This document shows, in pieces, positions 1 to 9,138 of a stretch of DNA of 64,000 nt; positions within the stretch are counted from its first letter, which is position 1, and every line of letters starts with the position of its first letter. The notes beneath the pieces were generated by a model. It was not told the origin of the DNA. It did no database searches and worked only from the letters and a program-made list of their open reading frames with translations. This stretch comes from CAVVDY01 sp963819645. Lineage in GTDB: Bacteria > Acidobacteriota > Terriglobia > Terriglobales > Acidobacteriaceae. The translations under genes and the position numbers were made by a program. Location: contig CAWFWZ010000004.1 in assembly GCA_963819645.1 (NCBI GenBank), positions 124,001 to 188,000 on the forward strand, written 5' to 3'.

Positions 1-1
1 C

Positions 2-124
2 GGGACGAGCCGCGCAATAGAGATGTTCATCACCGCAGAAAAGCTGAATGCGAAACGGGCGCTGGCGTTTGGATTGGTTGAAGCTGTGGTGGACGATCCG
101 GTTGCTGCAGCACTAGGTTGCTAG
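2..124 (+). CDS. Enoyl-CoA hydratase/isomerase (crotonase family), 3' end only
   Basis: Only the last 40 codons lie in the window, ending at TAG 122-124. The readable end contains ITAEKLNAKRALAFGLVEAVV, shortened here to its key part AKRALAFGLVEAVV. This matches the place in crotonase-fold enoyl-CoA hydratases where a helix is followed by the A-x-x-A-x-x-x-GLV-x-x-VV signature. Family members hydrate or isomerise acyl-CoA thioesters in fatty-acid or aromatic degradation. The start, oxyanion hole and catalytic residues are outside the window, so substrate cannot be judged. Confidence 0.7.
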   Translation, partial: GTSRAIEMFITAEKLNAKRALAFGLVEAVVDDPVAAALGC

Positions 125-164
125 TTTTTTTCTCGGGGCGGATTTATTGACCTGGAAGCGGTTC

Positions 165-364
165 GGCGCGGAGCGCCGATGCGGTTTTAGCCGTGGGCGT
201 AAGCCCGCGGTTTCTGAGGTGACAAGACTGTCCGGCTGCGGAGCAGCGTATTTGTCTCGCCCAACCGGTGATCAGACGAATATGCCGCTCCGCGGCTGTG
301 CACAGCTCAACCTGTTAACCCCCCGCTCACGCGTGGGGCTAAAACCAAATCGGCGCTCCGCGCC
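165..364. repeat. Inverted repeat pair, about 28-bp arms
   Basis: The arm at 165-192 (GGCGCGGAGCGCCGAT then GGTTTTAGCC) is the near-perfect reverse complement of the arm at 337-364. About 144 bases of non-coding sequence lie between them. The right arm ends ten bases from the modC stop codon. It resembles the bounded, palindromic intergenic repeats seen elsewhere in the window, but belongs to a different sequence family from the REP-A element described at 22154. Confidence 0.6.
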
Positions 365-373
365 TAGCGCTTC

Positions 374-1515
374 CTATCTCAACACCCGACACGAGTAGGT
401 TTTGATAACCAGCCAGACTCGCGAGCCCGCCGCGAGTTGCAGTGCGCGAACTGCTCCAGGCGTGAGGTGAACTTCGAAGCCAGCTCCGCAGTCGACGTGC
501 GCAATTACGATGACGTCGCGCTGCTCGAGCTTAGTAATCACCCCGGCAAGCACATTGCGGGCGCTTAATCCTTGTGGCGGCGCGATTGCCACCATAATGT
601 CGCCGGCGCGAATTCCCACACGAATCGGCTGCCCCGGATCGACGCGGGTGAGAGGAACTTCCAGTTCGACCCGCGAATCCGCAATGCGACAGGCCATGGT
701 ACCTTGCTCGACGTGGCGCTCGACAACGGTGCCGTCGAAGACGTTCTCGAATCCGGCGAGTTGGGCAACGCTCTCCAACTCCGGCCGGTGCAACACCTCT
801 TGCGGAAGCCCCTGCGCCACGACGCGGCCGTCCGCCAACACGAGCATGCGCTCGCCGAGCGCGAAAACTTCTTCGCGATCATGGGTGACGTACAGAATCG
901 GGATGCGCAAAGCGCGCGTTCCATGCCCGCAGGTCGGCGATGATTTTGGCCTTGGTGACTAGCGTCGAGCGCGGTCAGGGGCTCATCGAGCAACAGCGTG
1001 CGCGGACGGGTCACCAGGGTTCTGGCCAGCGCGACTCTCTGACGCTCGCCGCCCGAAATCTCAGCGGGGCGGCGCGCTGCCAAAGCCAGAGATGTGAAAC
1101 GAATCCATGATTTCTGCGACCCGGCTATCCCGTTCCGTTGCATCGAGCGTCGCCAGACCGTACTCGATGTTGCTACAGACCGACATGTGCGGAAAAAGCG
1201 CCAGTGTCTGAAACAGGTATCCAACGTGGCGCCGGCGCGCCGGAACGTTCACGTCTTGCCGCCGAGTCGAACACTTTCTCCGAGCCGATGCTGATTGCGC
1301 CCTCGTCCGGCGTTTGCAATCCGGCGATGCAATCCAGAATCGTCGTCTTTCCCGCGCCTGACGCGCCAAACAGAATCGTGATCCCGGCCGGAGCTTGGAA
1401 ATCCACGTCGAGCTGAAATTCGCCCTGCGCCGCATCGCCGAAGCGCTTGCGGATGCGGACGCTCAGCCCTGCTCTCGCTCAACTCCGCCTGCGTGTCGCT
1501 CAACGCCCGTCCCAT
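374..1515 (-). CDS. modC: Molybdate ABC transporter ATP-binding protein ModC (frame broken)
   Basis: ATPase that powers molybdate import with ModB. Reading across the breaks gives, in order, Walker A (FGASGAGKTT) near residue 50, the ABC signature SGGERQRVALAR, Walker B LLLDEPLTALD, the switch histidine in LYVTHDREE, and a C-terminal TOBE-type molybdate-binding region ending in IKTYSCRVL. Total length of about 380 codons suits ModC. The start ATG at 1513-1515 overlaps the modB stop by 16 bases, implying translational coupling. Frame changes are needed near 1470, 1250, 1090 and 930. Since modA and modB are broken in the same way, I favour sequence error over a true pseudogene. Confidence 0.85.
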
Positions 1516-2177
1516 AGAATCCAGCCGTTATGCCGGCGGAGCGCGTACAGGCAGGTCAGAAGCAGCAAGCACAGGACGAGCAGCAATCCCGCAGTCTCGT
1601 TGGCCACGCGATAATTCAGCGCCTGCACCTGATCGTAAATAAGAATCGAAACTGTCTGCGTCGCGCCCGGGATATTGCCGCCGATCATGAGCACCACGCC
1701 GAACTCTCCCAGCGTGTGGGCAAAGCTCAGCACGAACCCGGTCAGCACCCCGGGAAAGCTGAGCGGCAGCACGATGCGCCAGAACGTCCGCCAGCGTGAT
1801 GCGCCGAGAATCGCTGATGCTTCGAGCAGCTTGCGATCGACCGAAGCGAAAGATGCGGCCATCGGCTGCACCGAGAACGGCAGGCTGTAGATGACGGACC
1901 CGATGACCAGTCCGGTGAAGGTGAAGGCCAGCCGTGTCCGGTGAGCGACTGATACCAGCGGCCAATGGGGCTCAGCGGGCCAAGTGCTACCAGAACGTAG
2001 AATCCCAGCACCGTGGGCGGCAAGAACGATCGGAAGCGAGACCAGCGCTTCCGCCAGGAATTTGCCTCGCCAGCGCGAGAACGTGAGCCAGTACGCGAGC
2101 GGCAGGCTAATCAGCAGCAGTATGAGCGAGACGACCACTGCCAATCGCAGCGTGAGGGCTAGTGCCTGAACGATCAT
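1500..2177 (-). CDS. modB: Molybdate ABC transporter permease ModB (two compensating frame breaks)
   Basis: Inner-membrane permease of the molybdate importer. The main frame gives several membrane spans and the permease EAA-type loop (LEASAILGASRWRTFWRIVLP), cited here as its core ASAILGASRWRTF. Between about 2025 and 1940 the expected ModB text PPTVLGFYVLVALGPLSPIG appears in another frame, then the main frame resumes at RLAFTFTGLVIGS. An extra T near 2025 and a missing C near 1940 would explain this exactly. The ATG overlaps the modA stop as ATGA. About 225 aa, normal for the family. Confidence 0.9.
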   Translation of the reverse strand: MIVQALALTLRLAVVVSLILLLISLPLAYWLTFSRWRGKFLAEALVSLPIVLAAHGAGILRSGSTWPAEPHWPLVSVAHRTRLAFTFTGLVIGSVIYSLPFSVQPMAASFASVDRKLLEASAILGASRWRTFWRIVLPLSFPGVLTGFVLSFAHTLGEFGVVLMIGGNIPGATQTVSILIYDQVQALNYRVANETAGLLLVLCLLLLTCLYALRRHNGWILWDGR

Positions 2178-2946
2178 GGTTGCGGAGCGCGAAATCCGTA
2201 CTGCTGCAGGATAGCCTGCCCCTCAGGCGACGTCACGTAATTGAGAAAGGCCTGCGCTGCCCCCTTGTGCTTCGAGGCGCTGACGATTGCGGCCACCTGC
2301 GACAGTTCGGGATACGAATCCGACGGCAACTCCCAGTAATGGCCGGCATCTTTCATCGCCGGCGAGAGCGCGAGCGACAGTGCGATCAACCCTGCCTGCG
2401 CATTGCCCGACTGCACAAACTGCGCCGCCTGGCTGATGTTCTCTCCCATCACGAGTTTCGCGGCAATCTTGTCCTTCAGTCCGAAGTGCTCCAGCGCAGC
2501 CATGGCAGCACGACCATAGGGCGCATGCTGAGGATTCGCAATTGCGATACGCTGCACCTGCGGAATCGCTCAGCAAATCCATCTTGAGTTTCTGTGGATC
2601 GAGGCCCAGCGAATTCGGCACCCACAGCACGAGGTGTCCCACAGCGTATGTGCGAACGGACGAACGCTCGACCTGCCCGGCGTCCGCCAACTTCTGCGGG
2701 TATCCACTGTCGGCGGAGAAGAAGAGGTCAAAGGGCGCACCGTTCTGAATTTGCGAAAACAAGTTCCCCGACGAACCGAACGAAAGCTTCACCTCGGTGC
2801 CCGTCGACTTGGTGAATCGCTGTGCAAGGTCTTTCAGCGCGTAGTTCAGATCGGCCGCGGCGGCGACCGTGATCTCCTCGCCGCGGGCTTGCGCCGTGAC
2901 CCCGAGCGCGCAGCACAAGAATCAGAACGACGCTTATCCATTTCAT
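2174..2946 (-). CDS. modA: Molybdate-binding periplasmic protein ModA (frame broken)
   Basis: Periplasmic substrate-binding protein that delivers molybdate to ModBC. The start ATG at 2944-2946 opens a signal peptide (MKWISVVLILV). After a frame change near 2905 the mature protein begins ITVAAAADLNYALKDLAQRF, followed by SGNLFSQIQNGAPFDLFFSA. Both are hallmarks of ModA/type-2 binding proteins. A second break near 2560 leads into the C-terminal lobe with GENISQAAQFVQSGNAQAG and a NYVTSPEGQAIL tail. It is first in the modABC operon, transcribed leftwards. No recognisable Moco riboswitch or ModE-type site is visible in the 240 bases upstream. Confidence 0.9.
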
Positions 2947-3189
2947 GATCGCGTACAGAGCTTCCTCAATTCGCCGAAGTGCAATCCGGATATCGAAATC
3001 CGCAACTCGTCCCGTTCGGCGCCCCGTCCACCACCTTTTTGCTACTTCGCCACGCACGAGAGAGTCATTCCTAGCTTGACCCTTAGCTGCTTTCGTGTGA
3101 CAGTAGGTCTCGATGGCTACTCGGGCGGGAGTTCTGGGCCCCCACCCAGTTCGGTTCCTTGCGGCGTACCCTGATCGCTCAAAACACCG

Positions 3190-3588
3190 ATGATACGCAT
3201 TGAGGTCACACTCAACGCCGACCCTACCGCCATCAGTCCGGTGGTAGAAGGCATTATGGAGATGGCGCGCCGCCTGGAATGCGCCTCGGGCAAGGAATTC
3301 GAGATCGAGACCGCCATTCGCGAGGCCCTCGCCAACGCCATCGTACACGGTTGCAAGAACGATCCCGAGCAAAAGGTACAGTGTTGCGTGGCCTGCGATG
3401 ACGAGCGGGGCATGCTGATCATCGTGCGCGATCCCGGCCCTGGCTTCGACCCCTTCCGCGTTCCCGATCCCCTCAATGGCGAGAACATCTACTCCAATCA
3501 CGGGCGCGGCATCTTCCTGATTAACCAGCTCATGGATGAAGTGAAGTTCGAGCGCAACGGCACCGAAATCCACATGCGGAAGTATTAG
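3190..3588 (+). CDS. Anti-sigma-factor-type serine kinase (RsbW/SpoIIAB-like HATPase)
   Basis: Small cytoplasmic GHKL ATPase of 132 aa, the size of RsbW/SpoIIAB kinases. These bind sigma factors or phosphorylate STAS-domain antagonists in partner-switching stress systems. The N box is EALANAIVHG (residues 45-54), the G1 box is DPGPGFDP near residue 82, and the G2-like loop GRGIFLI lies near residue 107. No STAS antagonist, phosphatase or sigma gene is adjacent, so its partner is unknown. It is divergent from modA. ATG at 3190 is followed directly by the conserved beta strand. Confidence 0.8.
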   Translation: MIRIEVTLNADPTAISPVVEGIMEMARRLECASGKEFEIETAIREALANAIVHGCKNDPEQKVQCCVACDDERGMLIIVRDPGPGFDPFRVPDPLNGENIYSNHGRGIFLINQLMDEVKFERNGTEIHMRKY

Positions 3589-3597
3589 CTGTCAGCT

Positions 3598-3868
3598 CTC
3601 AGCCGCCAGCTATCAGCTCGTATCCGGCTGGTAGGTAGCATTCTCCTTGCAGCAGCTCTCATACTCTCGGGTGTCATCCCGAGCGAAGTCGAGGGATATG
3701 CAGTTTGCCCGCATCGCATCGTTGTCTACAGGTGATCCCAAGAGGACCGTCCAGCCGATGCCCCCGTCCCGCCACCCGGGACGGCATATCTAAGCCCGGC
3801 GTTTCAACGCTGGGAAAGTAATTTATGAGGATTCTGAGTCCCCGGGGACGGCACACGATCGGCTACCT
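3598..3868. repeat. Non-coding stretch of dispersed palindromic repeats
   Basis: Holds one copy of the GTCATCCCGAGCG...GAGGGAT-type element (about 3673-3710) shared with 16.4, 19.6, 26.4, 43.0 and 43.7 kb. It also holds one copy of a second element (about 3755-3855) with paired GTCCCG/CGGGAC and CGTTTCAACG arms, related to the copies at 19.37, 22.85 and 23.15 kb. No gene is seen. Confidence 0.6.
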
Positions 3869-4417
3869 GTGAGATCCAAAGCGAGGAAACAACAAGCGGT
3901 GGAAAATGGCACTCATGCCTCGCGCGAGCTCACTCGCCAGCGGTACCGTCCCGTAAACGTTCACATCCTATTCGTCGGCGAGGCACCACCCGCATCCGGC
4001 CTTTTCTTTTACGACGCCAACTCAGGTCTGTACCGGGCCATCCGCAATACCTTTATCCACGCCCTCCCGGCCCTTCACGATGCAGATTCCCTCAGGGCTT
4101 TTCAGCGCCTCGGATGTTATCTAGTCGACCTCTGTGGCAAGCCGGTCGACCAATTGGATAAGGACTTGCGAAAGAGTATCTGTTCCGATGGCGAGTCGCG
4201 ACTTGCAGAAACCATTCGCGCGCTAAAACCAAAACTCATCATCAGCGTGGTTCGTTCTATCCAAAACAATGTGAGCCGCGCCTGTGAACAGGCGGATTTT
4301 ACCGGCCAGCACATAAACCTTCCCTATCCCGGACGATGGGTTAGGCACCGTATTGAGTTCGAAAATGCGCTCGCGCCTATCCTTCAGCGCGAATATGGCC
4401 ATGTCGAGAGCTGTTGA
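3869..4417 (+). CDS. Uracil-DNA-glycosylase-superfamily-like protein, function unknown
   Basis: A 182-aa soluble protein. Two short motifs resemble the UDG fold. VGEAPPASGLFF (residues 36-47) sits where UDGs carry the G-E-A-P-G water-activating loop, and NLPYPGRW near residue 150 sits where the H-P-S-P/R leucine loop would be. The second proline replaces the usual glycine, and there are no four iron-sulfur cysteines, so it is not a standard family 4 or 5 enzyme. The pattern also fits UDG-like proteins without demonstrated glycosylase activity. A GTG or internal ATG start cannot be excluded. Fold assignment is an inference from motifs. Confidence 0.45.
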   Translation: MRSKARKQQAVENGTHASRELTRQRYRPVNVHILFVGEAPPASGLFFYDANSGLYRAIRNTFIHALPALHDADSLRAFQRLGCYLVDLCGKPVDQLDKDLRKSICSDGESRLAETIRALKPKLIISVVRSIQNNVSRACEQADFTGQHINLPYPGRWVRHRIEFENALAPILQREYGHVESC

Positions 4418-5590
4418 CTACCCGCCCGGCCGCGACAGCACGTACGTGAACCGTTGTTTCAGCTTCAGGAACGGCGTCTCCAGCCAGCGATACGAAATCG
4501 CAGCCATGGTGACGGTGAGGGCAAGCGCCACAAAAACTCGCAGACTATAACGCGCAAGGTTCGCGGTCTGGTTCGGCACGACGTAATCCGAGATCGTCAA
4601 TCCCAGCACGTGAAAGACATACAGCCCATAGGAAATCCGGCCAAGGTAAACCAGCGCTCTCGTTGGATTCGCGCCCTGACGCAGCACAGCGAGCAGCAAC
4701 AAAACTGCACCGATCGCCACCGTTGGATATCCCAATACGATTCGCGCGGTGGTCAGCGGATCGTTCTTTATTCCGAAATACAAGGCAGCAGTCGCAAGGC
4801 ACACGACCCCGGCCACTGTCATCGCCGTCCGCGCCAGCTTCGAAAATTGCGGAACCGTGCCGCGCAGCAGCACTGCGATCAGAATGCCCGCTGCGATCGG
4901 ATCAAGCTGCACCAGGGTGTTGCACCACACTTCGCTCTCCAAACGATGGTGTGCGCCGAGGTAGAAGCGGGCAGCCGTCGCAACCCCGAGCAGTCCGACG
5001 GCGAACATCACCATGGTCATCTGCGAGACACGGCGCACGATCAGCGGCCATGTCAGGTAAAACTGCTCTTCAATGGAGACACTCCACAGCGGGAAGATGA
5101 CCGACGAAGGAAAGCCGATGAACACGATGTACCAGTTACCCGCCAACGCCGAGAATGCCAAGCCTGCGCGCCACCCCATGTGCTGCCCGGGCATAACCCA
5201 CTGCAACGCAACCGCCAGCGCCAGAAAGAGAAAGTACAGCGGCCATATGCGCAAGATGCGCCGCACATAAAACGACTTCACGTCGAGCGAACCGACCAGC
5301 TCTTTTTCCCGCAGCAGCAGCTCGGTAATGAGGTAGGCGCTCAATACAAAGAACAGGCTCACGCCGAATGCGCCGGTCGCTCCGATTCCCGCCAGGACTC
5401 TCGCCACAATCGAAGGCAGTCCCAGCTTCGTCCAGAACTCGGGCTGATGCGGAAACGCGTGGTGCAAAAACACCATCAGAAATGCGAAGAAACGCAAGGC
5501 ATCAAGTTCGGGATGGTAGAAACGGGAGGTCGCAGAGCGCGCGGATTCAAGCGCTGCTATTTCAGTGGCAGGTGTGATCAGAGAAGCCAA
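4418..5590 (-). CDS. Membrane acyltransferase, OafA/YrhL (acyltransferase 3) family
   Basis: 390-aa integral membrane protein with about ten hydrophobic spans. The first span carries ELDALRFFAFLMVFLHHAF, the family motif in which an Arg and the HH pair are essential. SIEEQFYLTWPL near residue 190 is the second family landmark. These enzymes move acetyl or other acyl groups from cytoplasmic donors to cell-surface sugars, lipopolysaccharide or peptidoglycan. It converges with the UDG-like gene with no gap. No sugar-biosynthesis genes are beside it, so the acceptor is unknown. Confidence 0.9.
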   Translation of the reverse strand: MASLITPATEIAALESARSATSRFYHPELDALRFFAFLMVFLHHAFPHQPEFWTKLGLPSIVARVLAGIGATGAFGVSLFFVLSAYLITELLLREKELVGSLDVKSFYVRRILRIWPLYFLFLALAVALQWVMPGQHMGWRAGLAFSALAGNWYIVFIGFPSSVIFPLWSVSIEEQFYLTWPLIVRRVSQMTMVMFAVGLLGVATAARFYLGAHHRLESEVWCNTLVQLDPIAAGILIAVLLRGTVPQFSKLARTAMTVAGVVCLATAALYFGIKNDPLTTARIVLGYPTVAIGAVLLLLAVLRQGANPTRALVYLGRISYGLYVFHVLGLTISDYVVPNQTANLARYSLRVFVALALTVTMAAISYRWLETPFLKLKQRFTYVLSRPGG

Positions 5591-5651
5591 TGAAAAATTG
5601 TAAACGACTACCGGTTAAGGCCCGACGCCATAAACGAACATCTAACCACGC

Positions 5652-6221
5652 CTACTTAGGGGAGGAACCATTCGCGTTCGGGTCGGAAGCAATGGCCGCC
5701 TTTGCCGCCTCGTCAACTGCTTTCTGTGCAGCCGCCTGCATCTCCGGCAGATGCTTCTTGATGATGGGCTGCACGGTTTGCATCGACTCAGCCATCATCG
5801 TAGGCATTTCTTTCAGCATTTTCTGTCCCGCCGACGACGAGTAGAACTCGATGATGCTTTGCACATCCGCATGAGTGAGATGGCGCTGATAGATAGGCGC
5901 GATCGCATCCATCAACTCATCCACCGAGAAAGCATTCAGTGAGCTCTGGGTGTACTTGCCAACAATTTCAGCTACCTTGCGCAGCTCCAGCGGTGTGGCA
6001 TCCGGGTGCTTAAGCCTGTAGGCGTCGGCAGCAGTAGTCGCCGACTGCTGGGCCATTGCCGCCCACATTTGCTGAACCCTTTGCTTTGCACCAGTTATTT
6101 CCAGCAGTTGCTGGACGTCCTCTTTAGTCGCAGCGTCCAACTGCTGCTGGCAAACGGCGGGAACAAAACAGGATGAAATGACCAGAGCGACGATCAAGAA
6201 GTTTCGCATGATGACCGCCAT
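5652..6221 (-). CDS. Secreted DUF2059-family protein
   Basis: 189 aa. A signal peptide (MRNFLIVALVISSCFVPAVC) starts at the second Met, five codons in, so the mature protein begins around QQQLDAATKED. The remainder is helical and matches the DUF2059 layout: an LLEITGAKQRVQQMW segment, then DELMDAIAPIYQRHLTHADV and IIEFYSSSAGQKML. It lies in the periplasm by inference. The DUF2059 family has no established biochemical activity. It runs on the same strand as the acyltransferase, 61 bases away, so co-transcription is possible. Confidence 0.8.
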   Translation of the reverse strand: MAVIMRNFLIVALVISSCFVPAVCQQQLDAATKEDVQQLLEITGAKQRVQQMWAAMAQQSATTAADAYRLKHPDATPLELRKVAEIVGKYTQSSLNAFSVDELMDAIAPIYQRHLTHADVQSIIEFYSSSAGQKMLKEMPTMMAESMQTVQPIIKKHLPEMQAAAQKAVDEAAKAAIASDPNANGSSPK

Positions 6222-6339
6222 TATGAGTTAGGGAAGGGCGGGCGTCTAGAAGAATTGCTATGTGAGCGCTCACCCGTGATCGGGAATTCCCGTTTTGAAT
6301 GTCAGCTAAAAACGTGGATCTTTGGGCGACGAAACGGGC

Positions 6340-6606
6340 TCACATCCAGTCGCGTTTTGCTCCAAGAATCTGCTCTCGCAATTCAGCAACCAATGGACGA
6401 AACGGCCCTGCTTCCGAATCCCCAAGCTGCGCCAGCCGCTGCTCAATAGCGGCGACCACCGCCTCAGCTTCTTGCAATGCTCTGGAGCTGAAGTCGCTAT
6501 TTCCCTGGATGCGATGAGCTTTCGCCTCATCGACCAAACCAAAGCCGCTCTCCACGTCGGCCTCGATAAATTGCACCATCACCTGGTCTGAGACTTTGCG
6601 TCGCAT
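6340..6606 (-). CDS. Small helical protein, unknown function
   Basis: 88 aa from ATG 6604-6606 (MRRKVSDQVMVQF); an in-frame extension to 6663 is possible. The sequence is rich in Ala/Glu and predicted helical (SSRALQEAEAVVAAIEQRLA), reads like a real small cytosolic protein, and has no cysteines. It lies downstream of katG on the same strand, beyond a strong terminator hairpin at 6667-6697. I recognise no domain. Confidence 0.55.
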   Translation of the reverse strand: MRRKVSDQVMVQFIEADVESGFGLVDEAKAHRIQGNSDFSSRALQEAEAVVAAIEQRLAQLGDSEAGPFRPLVAELREQILGAKRDWM

Positions 6607-6666
6607 GGGTTGGGGCAAAGTGAGCCACTCCGATCGGCAAAGACGTGCCCGGCACAATAACACAAA

Positions 6667-6697
6667 CCCCGCCGCCTCGTCTCACGAGACAGCGGGG
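6667..6697 (-). terminator. Rho-independent terminator of katG
   Basis: On the minus strand CCCCGC, an inner GTCTC/GAGAC stem, and GCGGGG fold into a GC-rich hairpin followed by TTTGTGTT. It lies about 20 bases past the probable katG stop. Confidence 0.7.
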
Positions 6698-6714
6698 CTG
6701 TCGTTACGCTAGGG

Positions 6715-8989
6715 GCTAGTTGACCCGTCTTCCCCGCCGCAGCAAGGTCGTAGCGATCGTTGTTCATCACCTTGGCCCATGCCGCCGCGAAGTCTTTCAC
6801 GAACTTCTCTTTCGAGTCGTCCTGAGCATAGACTTCCGAGAATGCACGAAGCTGCGAGTGTGAACCGAAGATCAGGTCCACACGCGTGCCGGTCCACTTC
6901 ACCTCACCAGTCTTGCGGTCGCGACCTTCATAGACACCGTCGCTAGAGGACGGTTGCCACGCGGTATTCATGTCGAGCAGGTTAACGAAGAAATCATTGG
7001 TCAGCGTTTCAGGGCGCTTGGTGAACACGCCGTGCTTCGACTGTCCAGCGTTGGCGCCCAGCACGCGCATGCCGCCAACCAGCGCCGTCATCTCAGGAGC
7101 AGTCAGCTTCAGCAACTGCGCCTTGTCCACCAGGTATTCCTCGGGCGAGGTTCCGTTCGTCTTGCGAACATAGTTGCGGAACCCGTCTGCCTTCGGCTCC
7201 ATCACAGCGAACGAGTGCGCGTCGGTCTGCTCCTGCGAAGCATCGGTGCGTCCCGGTGAGAATGGAACCTTCACGCTGTATCCAGCCTTCTTCGCGGCTT
7301 CTTCAACGGCTGCGTTGCCACCGAGAACGATCAGGTCAGCCAGCGAGACCTTCTTCTTGCCGGACGCGCTGTTGAACTCCTTCTGGATCGCCTCCAACTT
7401 TGCCAGGACCTTCGCCAGTTCCGCCGGCTGGTTCACTTCCCAGTTCTTCTGCGGCTCTAAACGAATGCGTGCGCCGTTCGCTCCGCCACGCTTGTCGGAT
7501 CCGCGGAATGACGACGCCGATGCCCAGGCAGTCGTGACCAATTGCGAGATTGACAGTCCGGACTTGAGGATTTTGGCCTTCAGATCGGCAATGTCCTTTT
7601 CTCCGATCAGTTCATGATCGATCGCGGGAACAGGGTCCTGCCACAACTGAGGCTCCTTCGGAACCAGCGGGCCAAGGTAGCGCGCTATCGGGCCCATGTC
7701 GCGATGCGTCAGCTTGAACCATGCCTTCGCGAACGCGTCGGCAAGTTCGTCGGGATGCTCGTAAAAGCGCCGCGAAATCTTCTCGTAGGCAGGGTCGAAC
7801 CGCAACGAGAGATCGGTGGTCAGCATCGTCGGCGCATGACGCTTTGAAGAATCGTGCGCATCGGGAACCGTACCGGCACCCGCGCCATTCTTGGCCGTCC
7901 ATTGGTTCGCACCGGCCGGGCTCTTGGTGAGCTCCCATTCGTAGCCGAACAGGTTCGCGAAAAATCCGTTCCCCCACTTGGTCGGAGTCGTGGTCCAGGT
8001 AACTTCCAAGCCGCTGCCGATGGTGCTGTCTCCGTTGCCGCTGTTATACGTGTTCTTCCAACCCAAGCCTTGCTGCTCGATGGGAGCGCCTTCGGGTTCA
8101 GGGCCGACGTACTTGCTGGGATCGGCAGCACCGTGGGTCTTGCCAAACGTGTGCCCTCCGGCAATGAGGGCCACGGTCTCCTCGTCGTTCATCGCCATGC
8201 GAGCGAACGTCTCGCGGATGTCGCGCGCGGCGGCGAGAGGATCCGGATTTCCATTGGGCCCTTCTGGATTGACGTAAATCAGGCCCATCTGCACTGCAGC
8301 CAACGGATTCGCCAGATCACGGTCGCCGCTGTAACGCTCGTCGGCCAGCCACTTGCCTTCGGGGCCCCAGTAGATGTCGTCGGACGGTTCCCAGACATCC
8401 TCACGTCCGCCGCCGAAGCCAAAGGTCTTGAAGCCCATCGACTCCAATGCGACGTTGCCGGCGAGAATCATCAGGTCGGCCCAGGAGATTTTCTTGCCAT
8501 ACTTCTGCTTGATGGGCCAGAGGAGACGACGCGCCTTGTCGAGGTTCACATTGTCAGGCCAGCTATTGAGCGGCGCGAAACGCTGCTCGCCGGAACCGGC
8601 TCCACCACGGCCATCGCCGATGCGATACGTGCCGGCGCTGTGCCACGCCATGCGAATGAAGAGCGGCCCGTAGTGTCCGAAGTCGGCCGGCCACCATTCC
8701 TGCGAGTCCGTCATCACGGCGTGCAGGTCTTTCACCACCGCATTCAGGTCGAGGCTCTTGAACTCTTCCGCGTAGTTGAACTCCGCGCCCATCGGATCGG
8801 ACTTCGGAGAGTGCTGGTGCAGGATGTTCACGTTCAGCTGGTTCGGCCACCAGCCTGTGTTGTTTTGTGCCTGGGGCCGAGCGCCGTGCGCAACCGGGCA
8901 TTTGGATTCGCTCTTGGATTCGGTTGAAGATGTTGGCAGCGAGTTCCGGTGGCCGAAGCCCCGGCTGCGGTGGCGAGTTCTTTCTCCAT
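6715..8989 (-). CDS. katG: Catalase-peroxidase KatG (frame breaks at both ends)
   Basis: Bifunctional haem catalase-peroxidase that removes H2O2. The N-terminal catalytic domain has the distal triad in FIRMAWHSAGTYR, the cross-linking Tyr in LIYVNPEGP and the proximal His in AGGHTFGKTHG. The C-terminal non-catalytic duplicate follows (DLIVLGGNAAVE...). The N-terminus SKCPVAH...TGWWPNQLN lies upstream in frame but needs a frame change within the first 25 codons to reach ATG 8987-8989, which has a good AAGGGAAGG ribosome site. Near 6730 a second break carries the frame past the expected stop. Divergent from oxyR with an OxyR-like operator between. Confidence 0.95.
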
Positions 8990-9068
8990 GTTCTGACCTT
9001 CCCTTGAAATCAAGAATCTGATGATTACGCTACCTACAAGACTACGCCGCGCGAGAGGCAGAGGTAAA

Positions 9069-9095
9069 ATATCTGTTTCCTATACTTCCCATAGG
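9069..9095. promoter_or_regulatory. Putative OxyR operator between katG and oxyR
   Basis: CTAT (9080-9083), seven bases, ATAG (9091-9094) form the centre of the classic OxyR pattern of four tetranucleotides spaced by seven. A left outer element ATAT (9069-9072) lies seven bases before CTAT; the right outer one is degenerate. The core extends to CCTAT/ATAGG. It lies 44-70 bases before the oxyR ATG and about 80-120 before katG. Confidence 0.55.
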
Positions 9096-9138
9096 CAGAG
9101 CATCTCGTGTCCGGAAGTATTAAGGTCTGGTTCAAAGC

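Noticed and set aside
147..398. Short frame between the hydratase end and modC
   Set aside because: It is read through the 165-364 inverted repeat and has repeat-like composition.
2947..3189. Moco riboswitch upstream of modA
   Set aside because: I could not see the conserved stems or a GNRA receptor arrangement; a covariance-model search would be needed to say more.
4454..5593. A 379-aa plus-strand frame opposite the acyltransferase
   Set aside because: Translation is Arg/Gln/His-rich shadow sequence; the membrane acyltransferase on the other strand has clear family motifs.
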